Below are positions 42,821 through 51,411 of a stretch of 64,000 nucleotides of DNA, one piece after another. Under the pieces are notes generated by a model. It searched no databases. It was not told the origin of the DNA and saw only the letters and a list, made by a program, of their open reading frames with translations. The DNA is from Vibrio salinus (lineage in GTDB: Bacteria > Pseudomonadota > Gammaproteobacteria > Enterobacterales > Vibrionaceae): NCBI RefSeq assembly GCF_021272385.1, contig NZ_JAJSDZ010000005.1, forward strand, positions 1,116,001 to 1,180,000. The letters are read 5' to 3'. The translations under genes and the position numbers were made by a program. The number at the start of each line of letters is the position of its first letter. The stretch's first letter is position 1.

Positions 42821-43782
42821 TGTTGTATCTCCTTACTTTTATCGAAGACAATGGATTCAAGGATCTTTTTCGCCGTGTCTGGCGGTATATCGCCGATCAC
42901 CGAAACCTCTTTATCCCCTTGTGTCATCGTTTGTAATGTACGTCTTCCCTGCCGTACCAGTTGATTTTTTAACGACGAGTTCTCTCCCGTCGACACATAC
43001 ACTGAAAAATTAAATAATCCGTCAGAATACATCTGACTCTCAACCAGACGTTTTGTCACTGCCATACGGTAACGATTCAGTTCCAGAGCCTTAAACCCTT
43101 CCGGTACCCATTTCACTGACCAATAGGTTTTACTGATGGTGCTTTCCGGTATCGACAAAACATCAGGGAGCTGAACTTTCTCCAGCCCCGACATTAATTT
43201 GGCCAGTTTATCACTGATAGAAAACGAAATTGTTCTGTATTGCTCCAGAACTTCGCCATCCCGGTCAACCAAATCAGCCCTCAATGGAAGGAAATTTCGT
43301 TCACCAACCCACAAGATGTAGGAATACCTCATACCATCTTTGGGAACAATCCGGATTACCTTACATGGCACGCCGGCTTCCCGTCCACGGCCAATTTTAA
43401 CAAAATCATAGTAATGACTGAGCGCTTTAATATCGCTGTTTATCAGCGGAATAAGAGGAGCAACCATTTTCCCCGAATCAACAGAAAACGGCTCCGTACC
43501 CGGTTCGATATAACTGACTTCATTTCCTCTGCGAATGACTTCTTTTACCGGACCGCTGAGATAAAGAAGGTGAGCAAACACTTTATCGTTCTCTATAGCA
43601 TGACGATATAGTAAAGGCTCAAAACCATGTTTCCGAACCTGGATATAAGACAATTCGTAGTTTAAATTTTGGCTGGCCTGATTCATTTGAAGCAACACAG
43701 CCTCTGCTGACTTATCGTCAGCAAAGGCTGCATTCACATTCAAACTGAGCAGTGCCAACACACCGACCAGAAATTTCTTCAT
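42817..43782 (-). CDS. rseB: Periplasmic sigma-E regulator RseB
   Basis: RseB binds the periplasmic part of RseA and protects it from DegS until lipopolysaccharide intermediates release it. A signal peptide (MKKFLVGVLALLSLNVNAAFA) precedes the two-domain MucB/RseB fold: YELSYIQVRKHGFEPLLYRHA and IPLINSDIKALSHYYDFVKIGRGREAG in the large domain, and VKWVPEGFKALELNRY followed by DGLFNFSVYVS in the small domain. 321 residues. Overlaps rseC and lies 15 bases after rseA. Confidence 0.96.
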   Translation of the reverse strand: MKKFLVGVLALLSLNVNAAFADDKSAEAVLLQMNQASQNLNYELSYIQVRKHGFEPLLYRHAIENDKVFAHLLYLSGPVKEVIRRGNEVSYIEPGTEPFSVDSGKMVAPLIPLINSDIKALSHYYDFVKIGRGREAGVPCKVIRIVPKDGMRYSYILWVGERNFLPLRADLVDRDGEVLEQYRTISFSISDKLAKLMSGLEKVQLPDVLSIPESTISKTYWSVKWVPEGFKALELNRYRMAVTKRLVESQMYSDGLFNFSVYVSTGENSSLKNQLVRQGRRTLQTMTQGDKEVSVIGDIPPDTAKKILESIVFDKSKEIQQ

Positions 43783-43797
43783 TCAACTACCGACTTC

Positions 43798-44400
43798 TTA
43801 CTGGTTAGATTTGTGTTGTTGCTCACTGTTGAGTTTCAACTGAAGCTCATAATCCTGTAGCAACGCATTCACTTCTTTCCGTTGTTCCTGAATTCTGGAA
43901 CGTTGAGAGTGCTGATTTACAGAATCACGGGTTAAACTAACCGGTTCTGCAGATCCCGCCAGAGGAATGGTTTGTAAAACCGGAAGTTTCCCTGCCGGAT
44001 TAGCTGTATTATCACTACCCGTATACTGCTGAACACCCAAAACCACAGCAAAAGAAACACAGGCCGCAATGGCAATCTGGCCAAACTGAGATAACCAGCG
44101 AGGTAGTTGACGTTTCGCGGTTTGTGGTTGAGGTTGTTCTTCCAGTGGTACAACATTATCAAGCTGACCATAAGTTGGCTCGGACTCTAAAGCAGCGGCC
44201 ACCTTACCAGCAATATTCCAATCTTCTGAGGATAAGCTGTCTGAAACATCTCCGCGAATAACATCACCAATTAAATGGTAATTTCGCCATGTATCCTGCA
44301 TTGCCGAATCATCAGTCAACTCCTGCAATAATGCCTTATCGACTAATTCTCCATCCATAAGTGCTGAAATATTTTCTTTCCCAGCCATTCTTTCCACCAT
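43798..44400 (-). CDS. rseA: Anti-sigma-E factor RseA
   Basis: RseA holds sigma-E inactive at the inner membrane until regulated proteolysis. The cytoplasmic anti-sigma domain begins ENISALMDGELVD and includes WRNYHLIGDVIRG; one membrane helix (about QIAIAACVSFAVVLGVQ, 108-125) and a glutamine-rich periplasmic tail follow. 200 residues. The first ATG (44400) has GAGAG 8 bases upstream; the Met four codons later would give an N-terminus closer to E. coli. Immediately follows rpoE. Confidence 0.95.
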   Translation of the reverse strand: MVERMAGKENISALMDGELVDKALLQELTDDSAMQDTWRNYHLIGDVIRGDVSDSLSSEDWNIAGKVAAALESEPTYGQLDNVVPLEEQPQPQTAKRQLPRWLSQFGQIAIAACVSFAVVLGVQQYTGSDNTANPAGKLPVLQTIPLAGSAEPVSLTRDSVNQHSQRSRIQEQRKEVNALLQDYELQLKLNSEQQHKSNQ

Positions 44401-44419
44401 ATATTAAACTCTCATTTGC

Positions 44420-44992
44420 CTAGAGTAGTGAACTGATTCGTTGCTCTACTGCTTCTCGAGCTCTAAAAATACGTGAGCGAACCGTACCAACAGGACACTC
44501 CATTACTGCCGCGATCTCTTCATAGCTTAGTCCGTCTAATTCACGAAGAGTCATTGCTGTTTTTAAATCTTCAGGTAATGCATCAATCGCGTCAAAAACT
44601 GCACGCTTCAGTTCCTTTGACAACGTAATGTTCTCAGGGTTCGAAATTTCTTTTAAAACATTACCACTTTCATAATATTCAGCGTCTTCAGCATCCACAT
44701 CATTGACCGGAGGTCTTCGACTCTGAGCCACAATGTGGTTTTTGGCAGTGTTAACCGCAATTCTATAAAGCCAAGTATAGAAAGCACTTTCACCTCTGAA
44801 TGTTGGTATAGCTCTATACGCTTTTATAAATGCTTCTTGAGCGACATCAGCCACATCACCAGAATTGCTCACATACCTGGAAATAAGATTACATACTTTA
44901 TTTTGATACCTTAGAACCAATAAGTTAAATGCTTGCTTATCTCCATTCTGAACTCGCTCAATCAATACTTGGTCGGTTAACTGCTCGTTCAT
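44420..44992 (-). CDS. rpoE: RNA polymerase sigma-E factor
   Basis: Sigma-E directs transcription of envelope-stress genes. Sigma region 2 is seen in AFNLLVLRYQNKVCNLISRYV and FIKAYRAIPTFRGESAFYTWLYRIAVNTAKNHIV; region 4 in LPEDLKTAMTLRELDGLSYEEIAAVM with the helix-turn-helix ending GTVRSRIFRAREAV. 190 residues against 191 in E. coli, with extensive identity. First gene of rpoE-rseABC, divergent from nadB, with a sigma-E-type promoter about 100 bases upstream indicating positive self-control. Confidence 0.99.
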   Translation of the reverse strand: MNEQLTDQVLIERVQNGDKQAFNLLVLRYQNKVCNLISRYVSNSGDVADVAQEAFIKAYRAIPTFRGESAFYTWLYRIAVNTAKNHIVAQSRRPPVNDVDAEDAEYYESGNVLKEISNPENITLSKELKRAVFDAIDALPEDLKTAMTLRELDGLSYEEIAAVMECPVGTVRSRIFRAREAVEQRISSLL

Positions 44993-45414
44993 TCGAGCGA
45001 ATACTCCTATGTTTACGCCCTTACCTTCTCAGATATGGGCATTAATACTGCAAAATGTAGTATTGACACCACCGCTTACATGAGCACTATACTATGACCC
45101 ATATGTGAACAGTAAGTTCCGTGACGCCAACACTTTTTTCTGTTTTTTTCGGAAATCGATAAGATATAAGCCTCATAAATAAGCTGATATACCTATCTTG
45201 GCGGAAAATAAACTAATTACAATAGCATTTAAATGACGTATTGCAATTAGAGCGGCATGAACAACTCGGTGCTCTGCACACTACAGATACCATCCATAAT
45301 GGGCCTAACCTACTCATTATTCATAATATTTAATCGGTAATCTGAACTGAAGAGCACGATAAATAAATGGAAAGAGTTATTCGCTCTTTAAGAAATTTAG
45401 GATAGATAAATCTT
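44993..45414. other. 422-bp divergent regulatory region between rpoE and nadB
   Basis: Holds the sigma-E-type promoter for rpoE (45093-45120) and, on the nadB side, an imperfect inverted repeat (CTAATTACAAT at 45213-45223 and ATTGCAATTAG at 45240-45250, 10 of 11 bases). AGGAT (45399-45403) serves as the nadB ribosome site. A 12-codon reading frame (45367-45405) lies just before nadB but has no ribosome site that I can support. Confidence 0.65.
45093..45120 (-). promoter_or_regulatory. Sigma-E-dependent promoter of rpoE
   Basis: On the minus strand the -35 box GGAACTT (45120-45114) is followed after 16 bases by TCATA (45097-45093), close to the sigma-E consensus GGAACTT-N16-TCTGA. It would give a 5' leader of about 95 bases and positive autoregulation, as at E. 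coli rpoE P2. Confidence 0.75.
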
Positions 45415-47019
45415 ATGAGTAACAAAGTAGAGCATCAATGTGATGTGTTAATTGTAGGGAGTGGTGCTGCCGGCCTGACCTTAGCATTAAGAGTCGCCCA
45501 ACATTGTAAAGTCATTGTATTAAGTAAAGGTCCCTGGAGTGAAGGATCTACTTACTATGCTCAAGGCGGAATCGCCGCCGTATTTGATGAAACAGACACG
45601 ATTGAATCGCATGTGCAGGATACTCTGATTGCCGGTGCCGGAATTTGCGAAGAAGATACCGTCCGCTTTATTGCTGAAAATGCTAAAGAAAGCGTTCAGT
45701 GGCTCATTGATGGTGGTGTACCATTCGATCTGGACGAAGAAAATAGTGATAAGGCTCATCCCAAATATCACCTGACACGAGAAGGCGGTCATAGCCATCG
45801 CCGGATTCTTCATGCGGCAGATGCAACAGGTAAAGCGGTTCAGCTTTCATTGCAGGACAATGTCATCAATCACCCGAATATTACGGTACTGGAACGGCAT
45901 ACCGCTTTGGACCTGATTACCGAAGATAAAGTCGGTGGTGATAAAAATAAAGTCATTGGAGCTTACGTCTGGAACCGTAACATCGAACATGTTGAAACCA
46001 TTTCAGCCAAGTTCGTTGTTCTCGCAACTGGTGGCTCCTCTAAAGTCTATCAGTACACTTCCAACCCCGATATTTCTTCCGGTGATGGAATCGCTATGGC
46101 GTGGCGTGCCGGTTGCCGGGTAGCTAATCTGGAGTTTAACCAGTTTCACCCAACCTGCCTCTATCATCCGGCCGCAAGAAACTTTCTGTTAACAGAAGCT
46201 TTAAGGGGTGAAGGTGCCTATCTGAAACGGCCCGATGGCTCCCGTTTTATGCAAGACTTTGATGAACGAGGCGAACTCGCCCCCCGTGACGTCGTAGCCA
46301 GAGCCATTGACTTTGAAATGAAAAGGCTGGGAGCCGACTGTATGTTTCTTGACATCAGCCATAAACCTGCCGACTTTATCGAAAAACACTTCCCAACCAT
46401 TTTCGCCCGGCTGAAAAAAATCGATATTGATATGACCAAAGAGCCGATCCCGATTGTACCGGCGGCGCACTACACTTGTGGTGGTGTCATGGTGAATAAA
46501 AAGGGTCAGGCTGATCTCAGAAACCTGTATGCCATTGGTGAAGTGAGTTATACCGGTTTACATGGCGCTAACCGCATGGCATCAAATTCTCTCCTTGAAT
46601 GTGTGGTTTATGCCCGGGCAGCCGCAGCGGATATTTTAGAAAATATCGAAAATGCTGAAATCGCTACCAGCTTGCCAACATGGGATGAAAGTCAGGTGTT
46701 ATGTTCCGATGAAGAAGTCGTCATTCAACATAACTGGCACGAGCTGCGCCTGTGTATGTGGGACTACATGGGTATCGTGAGAACAGACAAACGTCTGGAG
46801 CGGGCTTTAAGACGCATTCATCTGTTACAACAGGAAACTCATGAGTATTACAGTAATTTCCGTGTATCCAATAACCTGATTGAACTGCGTAATTTACTGC
46901 AGGTAGCAGAACTGATGGTCCGATGTGCGATGCAACGAAAAGAAAGCCGTGGGTTGCATTATACTCTGGATTATCCTGATCAGATCGAATCAAGTGGACC
47001 AACTGTCCTTGAACCGTAA
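45415..47019 (+). CDS. nadB: L-aspartate oxidase
   Basis: NadB oxidises L-aspartate to iminoaspartate, the first step of de novo NAD synthesis. FAD-binding [19 protein letters not shown] at the N-terminus, [16 protein letters not shown], the active-site [16 protein letters not shown] and HPTCLYH segments and [18 protein letters not shown] fit the family. 534 residues against 540 in E. coli. ATG at 45415 with AGGAT about 10 bases upstream. The divergent nadB/rpoE arrangement is shared with E. coli. Its terminator lies inside the 3' end of the opposing ygfX gene. Confidence 0.98.
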   Translation: MSNKVEHQCDVLIVGSGAAGLTLALRVAQHCKVIVLSKGPWSEGSTYYAQGGIAAVFDETDTIESHVQDTLIAGAGICEEDTVRFIAENAKESVQWLIDGGVPFDLDEENSDKAHPKYHLTREGGHSHRRILHAADATGKAVQLSLQDNVINHPNITVLERHTALDLITEDKVGGDKNKVIGAYVWNRNIEHVETISAKFVVLATGGSSKVYQYTSNPDISSGDGIAMAWRAGCRVANLEFNQFHPTCLYHPAARNFLLTEALRGEGAYLKRPDGSRFMQDFDERGELAPRDVVARAIDFEMKRLGADCMFLDISHKPADFIEKHFPTIFARLKKIDIDMTKEPIPIVPAAHYTCGGVMVNKKGQADLRNLYAIGEVSYTGLHGANRMASNSLLECVVYARAAAADILENIENAEIATSLPTWDESQVLCSDEEVVIQHNWHELRLCMWDYMGIVRTDKRLERALRRIHLLQQETHEYYSNFRVSNNLIELRNLLQVAELMVRCAMQRKESRGLHYTLDYPDQIESSGPTVLEP

Positions 47020-47027
47020 CTCATTGG

Positions 47028-47444
47028 TTATTTTACCAACGCAGAGGCATTCTGCCTCTGCTTTTCCCGGACGATTAAATACCGGTAAACCGGCTCATTA
47101 CAACTGTCCCGCCACAACATTCTTACTCTGCCATCAGATAAAAACAGCATTAAAAACCAATGAGACCAGGTCGTATTCAATTCCTTGATTTCAGTCGTAC
47201 TCTCATGATCCTGCCAACGGCCCGCTACAGAATAAGTAATATCGCCATAACATTTCTGTTTCAGAAGTGACCGGAAGTGTTGGCATTGAAAGAAATAACC
47301 GAATAAAGCAAAGCTGAGAGCAATATCCAGCGAGGAACTTAATACCACATACAAATAGAGCTGGATAAGTACCAGCTCTAAACAAAATGCATGAAATGAA
47401 AACCGACAGTAAAACTTAACGGTTTCTATTCTGGTTGTAAGCAA
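47028..47444 (-). CDS. ygfX: YgfX (CptA)-like membrane protein
   Basis: A 138-residue protein with two N-terminal membrane helices (about 17-35 and 38-52; LELVLIQLYLYVV) and a cytoplasmic domain (YSVAGRWQD, WFLMLFLSDGRVRMLWRDS), matching the YgfX pattern rather than a strong identity. Its start overlaps sdhE by 29 bases, and sdhE-ygfX is the conserved pair in which YgfX is described as a toxin-like inhibitor of FtsZ/MreB or an interaction partner of SdhE (the antitoxin claim is disputed). Its last codons overlap the nadB terminator hairpin. Confidence 0.82.
   Translation of the reverse strand: MLTTRIETVKFYCRFSFHAFCLELVLIQLYLYVVLSSSLDIALSFALFGYFFQCQHFRSLLKQKCYGDITYSVAGRWQDHESTTEIKELNTTWSHWFLMLFLSDGRVRMLWRDSCNEPVYRYLIVREKQRQNASALVK
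47041..47067 (+). terminator. nadB terminator inside ygfX
   Basis: GCAGAGGCA / TGCCTCTGC (9-bp stem, 3-base loop) followed by TTTT, 22 bases past the nadB stop and within the final codons of the opposing ygfX. Confidence 0.85.
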
Positions 47445-47676
47445 CGACTTTATCTACCATAGATGCATGGGCCAAATTTTCACTGCGCCCCTGACTCATA
47501 ATCCACTTAAAAAGGTCCGGATCATCACAATCAAGCAGAGAGACGAATTCCTGTTGCTCAGCTTCGGTCAGATCATCGAAGCAATCTTCAAAAAACGGCA
47601 TGATGACAACATCAAGTTCAAGCATTCCCCTGCGGCATCTCCATCTAATTCTTGCTTTTTCTTCAGCGGTATACAT
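47416..47676 (-). CDS. sdhE: FAD assembly factor SdhE
   Basis: SdhE (YgfY) helps attach FAD covalently to succinate dehydrogenase and fumarate reductase. The diagnostic RRGMLELDVVIMPFFE motif is intact, with ARIRWRCRRG before it. 86 residues, as expected. ATG start with AGGAACTTGTA-type spacing upstream. It precedes and overlaps ygfX and diverges from ygfZ, the order seen in enterobacteria. Confidence 0.96.
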   Translation of the reverse strand: MYTAEEKARIRWRCRRGMLELDVVIMPFFEDCFDDLTEAEQQEFVSLLDCDDPDLFKWIMSQGRSENLAHASMVDKVVAYNQNRNR

Positions 47677-47830
47677 TACAAGTTCCTCGTTGTTAAACTC
47701 AATTTTTATTCAGTGTATCAAGGGGCTAAACGAACAGCTACAAAATTAACTGTCGTTCTCGATCAAGCTGACAAAAAAGTGATTCCGTTTTACCATAGGG
47801 CATTATTCTCTTCATTATGGAAAATCAATT

Positions 47831-48796
47831 ATGGATTGGAAAAACCGTTTTCAGTCATTACCTCTCCACCCACAAGAGGAGACTCAATCTGATTTACAAC
47901 TCGCCTACCTTGAGTCCTGGGGACTCATCACGGCGACAGGCCCTGACAGCAAATCTTTCTTACAGGGACAGATTACCTGTAATGTCAGCACTCTGACTGA
48001 GAAAGACCTTACATTTTCAGCTCATTGTGATGCAAAAGGGAAAGTGTGGTCTGTTTTTCGTCTGTTTCATCACAAAGATGGCTACGCCATGTTGCAACCA
48101 AACGTGGTCATGGATGTTGAATTAAGAGAATTAAAGAAATATGCGGTCTTCTCAAAGGTCGAACTGAAAGCATCAGCCGACATTATATTTAGCGTAACAG
48201 GCCGTAACGCCAGCGATTATATAAACCAGCTAAGTAAGGATGAAGGAAAAGTCAGAAAGATTTCCGGCGGCACGGCAGTAGAAGTTGCAACAAACCGGTG
48301 GGCACTGATTGTTGATAGTACTGATGCTGAAATGATTGTTGATCAGTTCAAAGGGGAGCTGGTTCATGAAAACACCTGGCTCTTAGCTGAAATAAAGGAT
48401 GGTATTCCGGTACTGAATCAGCAGGAACAAAATACCCATATTCCTCAGGCTCTGAATTTACAAGGGCTTAATGGCATTAGTTTTACTAAAGGCTGTTACA
48501 CCGGACAGGAAACCGTAGCCAGAGCAAAATACCGGGGAATCAATAAACGCGCGTTATTTACACTAAAGGGAATTTTAGAAAGTTCTGATAACGATGTGGA
48601 AATAGAAAGAACCGCGGGAGAAAACTGGCGGACTGCCGGACAACTGATGTCTTTTTGTCGTCTTGCCAATAATCAGGCTATCGGGCAAATCGTATTACCC
48701 AATAATCTGGATGACAACACTCAGTTCAGAGTAAAAGGCGGCCACTCAAACTGGGAATTGGTAGCAATACCGTATAGCTTAGATGAAGATGAATAA
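47831..48796 (+). CDS. ygfZ: Folate-binding protein YgfZ
   Basis: YgfZ is a tetrahydrofolate-binding protein of the GcvT fold needed for repair or function of some iron-sulfur enzymes such as MiaB. The signature KGCYTGQE (here FTKGCYTGQETVARAKYRG) with its conserved Cys is present, as are SFLQGQITCNV and DAKGKVWSVFRLF. 321 residues against 326 in E. coli. The start at 47831 gives MDWKNRFQSLPL. Next to sdhE, another flavin/Fe-S assembly gene; followed 17 bases later by a YbaK-type gene, probably co-transcribed. Confidence 0.96.
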   Translation: MDWKNRFQSLPLHPQEETQSDLQLAYLESWGLITATGPDSKSFLQGQITCNVSTLTEKDLTFSAHCDAKGKVWSVFRLFHHKDGYAMLQPNVVMDVELRELKKYAVFSKVELKASADIIFSVTGRNASDYINQLSKDEGKVRKISGGTAVEVATNRWALIVDSTDAEMIVDQFKGELVHENTWLLAEIKDGIPVLNQQEQNTHIPQALNLQGLNGISFTKGCYTGQETVARAKYRGINKRALFTLKGILESSDNDVEIERTAGENWRTAGQLMSFCRLANNQAIGQIVLPNNLDDNTQFRVKGGHSNWELVAIPYSLDEDE

Positions 48797-48813
48797 ATGA
48801 CCCGGTACGGTCT

Positions 48814-49296
48814 ATGACACCAACAAAAATCAGTCAGTACTTAGAGAAAAACCGCATCCGGTTTCGCTGGTTACCTCACCAGACAGAAGCGGTCAGCATT
48901 GCCGATGCCGCGCAACAACGCGGTATCAGACCACATCAGATGGTGAAATGCATTCTGTTAAGAGACATGGGGAATAAGCATGCTTTAGCCTGTGTTCCCG
49001 GAGATGAATCGGTTGACCCCAAAAAGGTCCGCGAGGCGTTGGGCTGGCGGAGAATGACTTGCGTTTGCAAAAATGACATAAAGCAAATCATCAACTACCA
49101 AGCAGGAACGATTACCCCCTTGTTCATTCCGGAACATATTCCTGTCATTTTTGATTCAACGCTCTACGAAGAACCGGAAGTTACCATAAGTTCCGGTCAC
49201 ACCATGGCTGGAATTTTATTATCTATCAAAGACTTAAATAAATTGGTATTACCCAGAATTTATGACATTGTACGCAAAACAGAATTATCTGACTAA
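48814..49296 (+). CDS. YbaK/EbsC family aminoacyl-tRNA deacylase
   Basis: A 160-residue protein of the YbaK/ProX superfamily, which removes wrong amino acids from tRNA. The fold is seen in ISQYLEKNRIRFRWLPH, RPHQMVKCILLRD (catalytic-loop Lys), ALACVPGDESVDPKKVREALG and GTITPLFIPEHIPVIFD; the substrate (Cys-tRNAPro, Ala-tRNAPro or other) cannot be told from sequence. The ribosome site is weak (GGTACGG). Follows ygfZ by 17 bases. Confidence 0.88.
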   Translation: MTPTKISQYLEKNRIRFRWLPHQTEAVSIADAAQQRGIRPHQMVKCILLRDMGNKHALACVPGDESVDPKKVREALGWRRMTCVCKNDIKQIINYQAGTITPLFIPEHIPVIFDSTLYEEPEVTISSGHTMAGILLSIKDLNKLVLPRIYDIVRKTELSD

Positions 49297-49353
49297 AAAT
49301 TAATCATATTACATACAATCGACACATCCCCATCTTAAAACTGTCATATTCAT

Positions 49354-49370
49354 GCGGCTTAATAAGCCGC
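49354..49370 (+). other. Hairpin after the YbaK-type gene
   Basis: GCGGCTT / AAGCCGC around a 3-base loop, 58 bases past the stop. It lacks a T-run, so it is a stabilising or weak stop signal at best. Confidence 0.45.
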
Positions 49371-49564
49371 GTGATTACAGGCTTTTATGACACAATTTTG
49401 TCTGTCTGCTCACACTAATCAGCGATTTATGCGTAGAATTCGCATATGACAGCACAAAAAAACAAACAAGTTAAATTTAATTATATTTTCCCCTGCAAGC
49501 TCACAAATTTTACTCATTAACTCGTTATAATTTTTTATGCGTCAGAAACAAAAGGACAATAACA

Positions 49565-49774
49565 ATGAGACTGTTTAAGCATTACTCTCCAGGAATGATA
49601 GCTAAACATATAAGTCGTTTATTTAAAGGTAGAATTTATATCTATGGTATTGGCAAATTTGAATTCGATAACGGAAAATTAATACTGCCAGAAAAGGCTG
49701 AAGCCAAACATTTTCAAACAGTAAAAGAAATTAACCAGGAAATAATGAAGATGCGGCAACTGGAAGCAGCCTGA
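49565..49774 (+). CDS. ytfK: DUF1107 protein YtfK
   Basis: A 69-residue protein recognised as YtfK from the pattern MRLFKHYSPGMIAKHISRLF followed by GRIYIYGIGKFEFDNGKLILP (E. coli YtfK: [22 protein letters not shown] and so on, with GAFEFDKGKILIP). In E. coli YtfK shifts SpoT towards (p)ppGpp synthesis under phosphate and fatty-acid stress and is PhoB-controlled. AAAGGACAATAAC supplies a ribosome site. Half-sites like CTGTCAT occur upstream (49341 on plus; 49387 and 49445 on minus), suggestive only. Followed by a terminator. Confidence 0.88.
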   Translation: MRLFKHYSPGMIAKHISRLFKGRIYIYGIGKFEFDNGKLILPEKAEAKHFQTVKEINQEIMKMRQLEAA

Positions 49775-49825
49775 AATTAGTATCTGAAAAACAAGAATAG
49801 TGAAACAACGAAATAAAACAAAAAA

Positions 49826-49876
49826 GGCATTACGCCCTAATGCCGTTCACTTAAGGTGAGCGGCATTGTTTTTTTT
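49826..49876 (+). terminator. ytfK terminator with an overlapping alternative hairpin
   Basis: The terminator stem AATGCCGTTCAC / GGTGAGCGGCATT (49839-49867) is followed by eight T's. An upstream stem GGCATTA / TAATGCC (49826-49832 with 49838-49844) uses the same left arm and would exclude it. Confidence 0.8.
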
Positions 49877-49934
49877 GGTCGAAAAATCTGATCGCTCAAC
49901 CAGCTTTTAGTTCCCTTCTACTTTTATCCCGAGT

Positions 49935-50081
49935 TCAGGTTAACTTACGTTTTCTGAGGGTTACTGTGTCAGTAAGTTGGTAGGCTTGTTCAATCAATTC
50001 CATTGGCAATAAATCAGACAACGTTTCTACTTGATTCGGTTGCCAGTGATTAATGATGTTCAGAGCTTGTGAGACGTGCAT
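49935..50081 (-). pseudogene. IS4-family transposase N-terminal remnant
   Basis: Reading from the ATG at 50081 to the TGA at 49935 gives 48 residues: MHVSQALNIINHW, then LSDLLPMELIEQAYQL and TDTVTLRKRKL before the stop. This matches the N-terminal domain of IS4-type transposases (an ELIEQAL..TGTVTLRRRRLP pattern), where the conserved Pro after RKL and the rest of the protein are lost. No inverted repeats or intact copy are visible, so it is a dead relic. Confidence 0.72.
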
Positions 50082-50115
50082 AAAAAATCCGATAAACAGT
50101 GCCTATCGGATTTTT
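50082..50115 (-). terminator. mdh terminator
   Basis: AAAAATCCGATA / TATCGGATTTTT, 12-bp stem with a 9-base loop, T-run on the minus strand, about 100 bases past the mdh stop. Confidence 0.8.
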
Positions 50116-50174
50116 ACATACTGGGAGGATCATTCAATTGATCTGCCGATTAAAGTCTTAACTGATCGGCATTA

Positions 50175-50197
50175 GGCAGATTACTCTGCCCTTTTTT
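50175..50197 (+). terminator. Terminator-like stem pointing at mdh
   Basis: GGCAGA / TCTGCC with a 4-base loop and then CTTTTTT on the plus strand. It would stop rightward transcripts from the ytfK side before mdh. Confidence 0.55.
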
Positions 50198-50218
50198 AAT
50201 TTCTATCAAAAGCGTAAA

Positions 50219-51154
50219 TTACTTAACGAATTCAACACCTTTTTTAATATCTGCTTTCAGAGTATCTAACATACTATCTAAAGCATCTTGTTCAAACTTG
50301 CTTAACTGACCAATTTCCAGTGTTTGTTCAATACCATTTTTACCAAGTTTGATTGGCTGAGCAAATAGAGGCGCATGACCAGTGTCACCATCAATATAGG
50401 CATATTCAACGATATCAGATTCACCCTGCAATGCTCTTACAAGAGCAAGACCGAAACGAGCGGCTGCCTGTCCCATTGAAAGCGTTGCACTACCGCCACC
50501 CGCTTTTGCTTCAACAACTTCAGTACCCGCATTCTGAATACGAACTGTTAATGCAGCAATTTCTTCATCAGTAAATGATACGCCTTTCACCTGAGAAAGA
50601 AGAGGTAGAATAGTTACACCTGAGTGTCCGCCGATAACAGGAACAGAGACTTCAGATGGTTCCAGACCTTTTAATTCAGAAACGAATGTTTCAGAACGAA
50701 TAACGTCAAGAGTTGTTACACCAAACAGACGATTTTTGTCATAAACACCCGCTTTTTTCAAAACTTCAGCCGCAATAGCGACGGTTGTATTTACCGGGTT
50801 AGTAATGATGCCAACACAAGCTTTAGGACAAGATACAGCGATTTTTTCCGCCAATCCTTTAATGATACCAGCATTAATATTGAAAAGATCGGCACGATCC
50901 ATACCTGGCTTACGGGCAACACCAGCTGAAATCATGACAACATCAGCACCTTCCAGAGCTGGAGTAGGATCTTCTCCAGAAAAACCTTTTACAGCAACAG
51001 GCGTTGGAATGTGACTTAAGTCTGCAGCAACACCGGGCGTAACAGGAGCGATATCATAAAGAGCAAGATCGCTTCCTGCTGGTAAGTTATTTTTCAAAAG
51101 CAAAGCCAGTGCCTGACCGATACCGCCAGCGGCACCAATAACAGCAACTTTCAT
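50219..51154 (-). CDS. mdh: Malate dehydrogenase (NAD+)
   Basis: Mdh interconverts malate and oxaloacetate in the TCA cycle. The N-terminal NAD site [20 protein letters not shown], the substrate-loop [14 protein letters not shown] (mobile Arg pair), [17 protein letters not shown] and the catalytic [16 protein letters not shown] are complete. 311 residues, typical of the gamma-proteobacterial dimeric enzyme. A single-gene unit, divergent from argR; AAGGAGATT upstream provides the ribosome site. Confidence 0.99.
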   Translation of the reverse strand: MKVAVIGAAGGIGQALALLLKNNLPAGSDLALYDIAPVTPGVAADLSHIPTPVAVKGFSGEDPTPALEGADVVMISAGVARKPGMDRADLFNINAGIIKGLAEKIAVSCPKACVGIITNPVNTTVAIAAEVLKKAGVYDKNRLFGVTTLDVIRSETFVSELKGLEPSEVSVPVIGGHSGVTILPLLSQVKGVSFTDEEIAALTVRIQNAGTEVVEAKAGGGSATLSMGQAAARFGLALVRALQGESDIVEYAYIDGDTGHAPLFAQPIKLGKNGIEQTLEIGQLSKFEQDALDSMLDTLKADIKKGVEFVK

Positions 51155-51411
51155 GTTAATCTCCTTGAGAGTCTTCTTAGATATTTTCGTAGGGTAATTT
51201 AATCCGATTAAGTTATCGAAATTGCATACTGATTACAATGAAATCGCTTTGGCTTTGAGACATATCTCATAATCAAATATAAAAATGCAGTATTCTTTGT
51301 CAGTTTTTCAATTTTACTTTTCGTTTTTTTATATTTGACAATACCTTATCATCATTAACTCTAATATTAGTACAGCTACTATATGAGTGTGAGAAATACT
51401 TTTTTCTATAC

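Larger units (their letters stand above)
49775..50218. other. 444-bp remnant-rich spacer between ytfK and mdh
   Basis: Contains the ytfK terminator with a competing hairpin (49826-49876), a fragment of an IS4-family transposase gene on the minus strand (49935-50081), the mdh terminator (50082-50115) and a further stem with a T-run on the plus strand (50175-50197). No intact gene. Confidence 0.75.

Noticed and set aside
45367..45405. 12-codon frame just before nadB, possible leader peptide
   Set aside because: No ribosome site and no run of regulatory codons; the ATG is chance-like.
49341..49451. Full Pho box upstream of ytfK
   Set aside because: Half-sites are present but their spacing and orientation do not make a canonical box, so it is listed only as a hint.
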